A DNA stretch of 32,167 nucleotides from Akkermansiaceae bacterium (lineage in GTDB: Bacteria > Verrucomicrobiota > Verrucomicrobiia > Verrucomicrobiales > Akkermansiaceae): positions 1 through 32,167 of the forward strand of contig JALZUI010000055.1 of the NCBI GenBank assembly GCA_023301545.1, given 5' to 3'. The translations under genes were made by a program, and so were the position numbers. Below are positions 27,283 to 32,167 of the stretch, one piece after another. The stretch's first letter is position 1. Each line of letters opens with the position of its first letter. The notes beneath the pieces are model-generated. The model ran no database searches. It was not told the origin of the DNA and was given only the letters and a program-made list of their open reading frames with translations.

Positions 27283-29703
27283 TTAGAACACAAAGAATTC
27301 GTGATCAGCCCCCTCGGGTACGATCTGAGCACCAGGTAGCACCCGCCCGTAACTCCCCGGTTTCCAACCAGGCTGTAAAGCATCACTCGGAGCCAGCTTA
27401 GTAGGGTGAGGCATAGAGAATAACTCGAAGTATCCATCAACCACTTTCGCAGGGAAATAGAGGGCGTCCAACTTCCCTTCAGGTAATAGATCCCCATTAA
27501 CATCGAACACCGTGCAATTACGGACTTGCGCTCGCATAGGTCTCAGAGCCTCCCCCACAAAGAGGTAATCACAGTCATGCAGCTCTGTTGTCCCAGGCTT
27601 CTCGCCTTTCGGTAGAACCCACACCTCACTTCGGGTAATTGCAGCTAGAAGCGCAATCACGACTTCACCCTCGACCCCTTCCTCGTAACCCAGGCGCAAA
27701 CGGTCGCGAAAGACTCCCAGTTCACGAAGTTGAATCGCATTAAAGAGGTATGGCTGCAACTCACTCCAAGGCATGGCTTCGAGGCGAGCTTTGATCCCCT
27801 TAGGTAATTCCCCCAAACGCTTACGAATCCACTTCTCGCTCTGCACCTCCGCTCGTTCATACATTGCGGCGTGGCTCAGCTCGTGCATTGAGCGCCCTAC
27901 ATTTTCGGAAGTTATATTTTCCTTCCCCTCCAATGGCTCGCCAAAATGCACCCGCACCCCTGCAGGGTAAAAGCGTGGCTTTTTCCAATACATCTTATCA
28001 CGTTCAAAGGACGTCAGCGTTCCCCACAACCCATCCATATAAACAGGCACAACGGGAGCCTTAGCCTTACGAGCAATCATCTGGAATCCGCGTTTCAGCT
28101 CCGCAAGCGCACCTGTCCGAGTGAGGCGCCCTTCAGGAAAAATACAGACTACCGTTCCCTCCTCCAGAGCATCAGCAGCCTTTGTCACCGCTTCCTTCGC
28201 CCGTTCCCGGGAGATCGGAATGGTATCAAACAATCTAGCAAAAAGCCCTACCCCTGGGGTTTTAAAGCAGTCGCGAACCATTAAGAACCGCACTGGTCGT
28301 GGACAGGCGTAGCTAAGGATCATTGTATCAAGGTAGGAAATATGGTTCGGAGTAAGTAACACTCCACCTTCCTCCGGGATATTGTCCATCCCTTGTGCCG
28401 TAATTCGGTACAGGCGCTTAAAAACACGACTCAGAACAAACCGAATCAGCTCACGCCCGAGGAGCCTAAGGGCCAGCACGAGAACCACCATTACCATTAA
28501 AGCGACAACTAAAGCTTGGGGTAAGATTCCTAACCCTATCTTCGTAAACGCATATTGAAACGCTACCGCACTGATCCCAAACAAGCAATCAAGCACCGCT
28601 CCTCCTGCTAAAATCTGCCCTCGTTGATTCTCAGGCGCAATATTCTGTAGCTGCGCATTCACCGGCACTAGGTAAACCGCTCCACCTAAACCGGCCAAGG
28701 CAAAGGCCACATACATCATCGGGCTCCCTTCGTGGTAAAAGCCCAGTAAAATTGAACCCACTACCATTATACAGAGACCAATTGGCGCCATTCCTAATTC
28801 GATCCGCTTACGGGAGAGTAGCGAAGCCCCAATCCCGCCTAAGATAACTCCTCCGCTGGCGGCGATCATAATCTCAGACAAAACAGCTCCTAACTCACGA
28901 CCAGTCGCGGTCGAAAGGTCATCCGCAATCGCGATTTGCCAGAGATTGAGAACTCCCGCAAAGCCCCAGAAAAAGGCCTTCCCAATCGCACAGCGCTTAA
29001 TATCTCGATCAGCAAACAATAACTTGAGCTGAGAAAAATGACTAAAAGCCTGGCTCGCCTGCCACTTAGGCGCGCCCTTAGCCCCTGTATCTTTCACCAT
29101 ATAAGAGAGTACTATCGGCACAACCGTAGCAGCTAAAAGCACCAGCATCGGAGTCCGCATCGCATTCCAGCCCTCTCCTGTAATCTGGATTTGGTGGGCA
29201 AACCAATACCCTGCAATAATCTGACCCGCACAAATCGCCAAAACCACTGACATTTCTAGCACTCCACTAGCTGAACCGAGTTTCTCTTCACCCACCAGTT
29301 CCTTAATCAAGCCCCGTTTTGCGGGACTCATCACCATCGACTGAACCGCTAGTAGGAAAAAGCCTGCCACCAGTAACCAAAACTGCCCCAGCACCACCGC
29401 CAGCATCATCAGCAAAAAGGTCACGGTCTGAGCAAACACGGTGCCCTGTATAACCTTCTTCTTAGAAAAACGATCAGAAAGCCATCCCGAAATAGGTGCA
29501 AAAAGCAAATAAGGTAAAACCACCACCACCCCTAAAATATGCTGAATTGATCCATGATCAGATTCGGTATTAGCAGTAAGCCAAAACGCGAGCGGGATAA
29601 TCAAAAATTGTGCGATCTTGTCGTTAAAGGAGTTTTGCCCCTGCAAGAGGAGCAATGACCAAAATGACCGCCAAGCAGGTTGAGTTACAGATGCTGTTTT
29701 CAT
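27283..29703 (-). CDS. MFS transporter - PlsC acyltransferase fusion (LplT/Aas-like)
   Basis: N-terminal MFS (APISGWLSDRFSKKKV), PlsC motifs NHISYLDTMIL and FPEGRLTRTG, then about 220-aa C-terminal extension. Confidence 0.92.
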   Translation of the reverse strand: MKTASVTQPAWRSFWSLLLLQGQNSFNDKIAQFLIIPLAFWLTANTESDHGSIQHILGVVVVLPYLLFAPISGWLSDRFSKKKVIQGTVFAQTVTFLLMMLAVVLGQFWLLVAGFFLLAVQSMVMSPAKRGLIKELVGEEKLGSASGVLEMSVVLAICAGQIIAGYWFAHQIQITGEGWNAMRTPMLVLLAATVVPIVLSYMVKDTGAKGAPKWQASQAFSHFSQLKLLFADRDIKRCAIGKAFFWGFAGVLNLWQIAIADDLSTATGRELGAVLSEIMIAASGGVILGGIGASLLSRKRIELGMAPIGLCIMVVGSILLGFYHEGSPMMYVAFALAGLGGAVYLVPVNAQLQNIAPENQRGQILAGGAVLDCLFGISAVAFQYAFTKIGLGILPQALVVALMVMVVLVLALRLLGRELIRFVLSRVFKRLYRITAQGMDNIPEEGGVLLTPNHISYLDTMILSYACPRPVRFLMVRDCFKTPGVGLFARLFDTIPISRERAKEAVTKAADALEEGTVVCIFPEGRLTRTGALAELKRGFQMIARKAKAPVVPVYMDGLWGTLTSFERDKMYWKKPRFYPAGVRVHFGEPLEGKENITSENVGRSMHELSHAAMYERAEVQSEKWIRKRLGELPKGIKARLEAMPWSELQPYLFNAIQLRELGVFRDRLRLGYEEGVEGEVVIALLAAITRSEVWVLPKGEKPGTTELHDCDYLFVGEALRPMRAQVRNCTVFDVNGDLLPEGKLDALYFPAKVVDGYFELFSMPHPTKLAPSDALQPGWKPGSYGRVLPGAQIVPEGADHEFFVF

Positions 29704-29777
29704 ATCTCTAGGACCTTACATACAAATTCATAATTAAATGAATCGATAGATTTTAATTAATCATTGTTTAAATCGAT

Positions 29778-30263
29778 TTACACTATCCTGAACAACTCCT
29801 CCATGCGTTTCAGTAAAGAGGGATCATCTTCCCTCGCCCATGAGGCAAAGCATTTATCAAGCTTGGCATCATAAGGTCCTTTTTTGAATTCGGCAATCAC
29901 GGTATCCGGCGCTAGGCACACCATCGAGTGCCACACTCCAGGCTCAATATCTAACATGGACCCAGCTGATAAAAAGTAAGAATGTTCCACCGCCCCCTCT
30001 TCATCAAAAACAACAAACCCTAACTCGCCCTGCAGCACAACCACACTTTCACTCGCCCCCTCTCCATTGTGTCGATGAGGGTGTACATAAGTTCCTGGTT
30101 GCATCGCATTGAGCAATCGCTGTACCGGCGCCGACTCATTCCGCTGAATAGGCTGAATCATCCGCAGGCGAGGACTCTGGCGGGAAGCTTCCAGCAACGA
30201 TTCTAAGTCTGTAAGCCCAGTAAAAACAACTTCACCTTGGCTAGATGGTAGAGCGAATGACAT
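29778..30263 (-). CDS. WbuC-family cupin metalloprotein
   Basis: NAMQPGTYVHPHRHNGEGASESVVVLQGELGFVVFDEEG, IEPGVWHSM. Confidence 0.85.
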   Translation of the reverse strand: MSFALPSSQGEVVFTGLTDLESLLEASRQSPRLRMIQPIQRNESAPVQRLLNAMQPGTYVHPHRHNGEGASESVVVLQGELGFVVFDEEGAVEHSYFLSAGSMLDIEPGVWHSMVCLAPDTVIAEFKKGPYDAKLDKCFASWAREDDPSLLKRMEELFRIV

Positions 30264-30428
30264 AGTTGCATAAAAGCCAAGGCTCTCCCTCTTGGCAAGC
30301 TTTGAACCGAGCCCATTTTTCGGCCTCTTAGGATAAGCCTTACTAACACCTTCACCCCGTCCGCTTTTCCACTTGCCAAATAGGGGAAGTTCCTACATTG
30401 ATCCTACCCACTCACCTTTATTAATCTT

Positions 30429-31430
30429 ATGAGTCTCCCCCATATTGCTATCGTAGGCGCTACCGGCGCGGTTGGAATCGAAATGCTCAACTGCCTAGAA
30501 GAACGAAATTTTCCGTGCGCCTCCATCACCCTTCTTGCCTCTGCCCGTTCGGCAGGTAAAACCCTCCCCTTTAGAGGTGAAGACATCACCGTCAAGGAGC
30601 TTACGCACGAAGCGTTCGAGGGAATTGACATCGCCCTCTTCAGTGCTAGTGGTGGAATTTCTCTAGAATACGGACCATCAGCAGCTAAGGCAGGTGCAAC
30701 TGTGATCGATAACTCATCAGCCTTCCGCATGGATGAGGACGTCCCCCTAATCGTCCCCGAGATTAACCCAGAAGCCGTTAAGGAGGCGAAAAAAGGCATC
30801 ATAGCCAACCCTAACTGCACCACCATCATCTCGCTCATGGGGCTCTACCCACTGCACAAAAAGTTCGGTCTTAAGGCCATCATCGCCTCCTCCTATCAAG
30901 CGGTATCAGGTAGCGGAGCTGCTGGCATCGCCGAACTCGAAGGCCAGTGCAAGGCGCTCACCAATGGTGAAGAAGTAAAATCTGAGGTGTACCCAAAACA
31001 AATCGCCTTCAATGTCATTCCTCACGTAGACGTGTTCCAAGAAGGTGGCTACACCAAGGAAGAATGGAAAATGTTCAATGAAGGACGTAAAATCCTCGGA
31101 CTTCCTAATCTCAACGTTACTTGTACCTGTGTTCGAGTTCCTGTTTACCGTTCACACTCCGTCAGCATCACCGCCCAGTTTGAGAAGCCGATCACGGTCG
31201 AAGAAGCTAAGGCGGCCTTCACTGATGAGTACAAGGGAATCAGACTCTGTGATGATCCAGAAACAGAACTCTACCCTACCCCGCTCGACACCACCCTCAA
31301 GGACGACTGCCTCGTCGGTCGTATCCGTAAGGACATGGTTATAGATAATGCTCTGGCCCTTTGGGTTGTTGGTGATCAGGTCAAAAAAGGAGCGGCTCTC
31401 AATGCCGTCCAAATCGCAGAAATTCTCTAA
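30429..31430 (+). CDS. asd: aspartate-semialdehyde dehydrogenase
   Basis: IAIVGATGAVGIEML, FSASGGISLEYGP, DNSSAFRMDEDVPLIVPEIN, ANPNCTTI, SSYQAVSGSGAAG. Confidence 0.98.
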   Translation: MSLPHIAIVGATGAVGIEMLNCLEERNFPCASITLLASARSAGKTLPFRGEDITVKELTHEAFEGIDIALFSASGGISLEYGPSAAKAGATVIDNSSAFRMDEDVPLIVPEINPEAVKEAKKGIIANPNCTTIISLMGLYPLHKKFGLKAIIASSYQAVSGSGAAGIAELEGQCKALTNGEEVKSEVYPKQIAFNVIPHVDVFQEGGYTKEEWKMFNEGRKILGLPNLNVTCTCVRVPVYRSHSVSITAQFEKPITVEEAKAAFTDEYKGIRLCDDPETELYPTPLDTTLKDDCLVGRIRKDMVIDNALALWVVGDQVKKGAALNAVQIAEIL

Positions 31431-31442
31431 TCCCCCCTATAA

Positions 31443-32167
31443 ATGTCTGAGCTCAAGCCTTACCTCCAAGAACTCATCGCCGAAGTCGATGCAGCTCTCG
31501 ATCAACACCTTCCTGCCGAAGAAACGACACCCGAGACTATTCACAAGGCTATGCGCTACAGCATTTTTGCAGGAGGCAAGCGCCTACGCCCCGTCGTCTG
31601 CCTTGCGGCCGCCGAAGCCCTAGGCGTTGACCGCAACGTCGCCATCCACTCCGCCTGTGCGGTAGAGGCGATGCACACGTACTCCCTCATCCATGACGAC
31701 CTCCCAGCCATGGATAATGACGACCTCCGCCGTGGTCGTCCGACTAATCACAAGGTCTTTGGAGACGCCATCGCTATCCTGGCTGGTGACGCCCTCCTCA
31801 ATGAATCCTTCATCATGGTCGCTCGCACCGAGGCTACCGACCGTTACCAAGGTCTTGACTTCGTCCGCGAACTCGCCACCGCAGGCAACAGCCAACACCT
31901 GATCGGAGGCCAAGTTATGGACATCGAGGCCGAAGGCCAAAAAGTCTCCCGTGATGCTCTCGCGCACATTCACGCCACTAAGACCGCAGCCCTACTAACC
32001 ACCTCCCTCCGCCTCGGAGCCATGGCCGCAAACGCCACTCCTCTACAGCTCTCCTGCCTTAGCCGTTTTGGCCGCGCCATGGGACACGCCTTCCAAGTCA
32101 TCGATGACATCCTAGACGTCACTGCTGACACCGAAACCCTTGGGAAAACCGCAGGGAAAGACGAAGC
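31443..32167 (+). CDS. polyprenyl (farnesyl/geranylgeranyl) diphosphate synthase, N-terminal part (C-terminus beyond window)
   Basis: Translation from ATG 31443: MSELKPYLQELIAEVDAALDQ..FAGGKRLRPVVCLAA..EAMHTYSLIHDDLPAMDNDDLRRGRPTNHKVFG. Both DDxxD-type regions present (DDLPAMDNDD, DDILD). Absent from ORF track because no stop lies in the window. Confidence 0.96.
   Translation, partial: MSELKPYLQELIAEVDAALDQHLPAEETTPETIHKAMRYSIFAGGKRLRPVVCLAAAEALGVDRNVAIHSACAVEAMHTYSLIHDDLPAMDNDDLRRGRPTNHKVFGDAIAILAGDALLNESFIMVARTEATDRYQGLDFVRELATAGNSQHLIGGQVMDIEAEGQKVSRDALAHIHATKTAALLTTSLRLGAMAANATPLQLSCLSRFGRAMGHAFQVIDDILDVTADTETLGKTAGKDE

Noticed and set aside
1-32167. CRISPR arrays, toxin-antitoxin, phage, transposon or defence genes
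   Set aside because: Looked for regular direct repeats and hallmark proteins; none seen.

Overview
Mostly a chromosomal housekeeping segment with gene order and protein style suggesting Verrucomicrobiota (inference; no 16S rRNA or search available). Clearly recognisable genes: metG (5' part only, runs off the left edge), alaS, nadK, trhO, phoH, a PgpH-type HD phosphodiesterase, tsf, rpsB, prmC, a HIT protein, an Rrf2 regulator divergent from cysE, a SNF2 helicase, a DEAD-box RNA helicase with an RGG-like tail, an MFS-PlsC fusion, a WbuC-like cupin, asd and a polyprenyl synthase (runs off the right edge). Less ordinary content: a sigma54-activator-like protein that appears to lack the receiver phospho-acceptor Asp and a full Fis helix; a roadblock-like / small ORF / metallophosphoesterase cassette; two tandem lipoproteins with Cys-Asp-Asp-Asp N-termini; an MFS-PlsC protein whose C-terminus looks like a relic of an AMP-ligase; a perfect 21-bp palindrome just upstream of the SNF2 gene; and a near absence of Shine-Dalgarno sequences. 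I saw no CRISPR array, tRNA, rRNA, transposase, integrase or phage gene. No clear new multi-gene system is proven; the best candidates are the roadblock cassette (4114-5863) and the CDDD lipoprotein pair (22088-23847).
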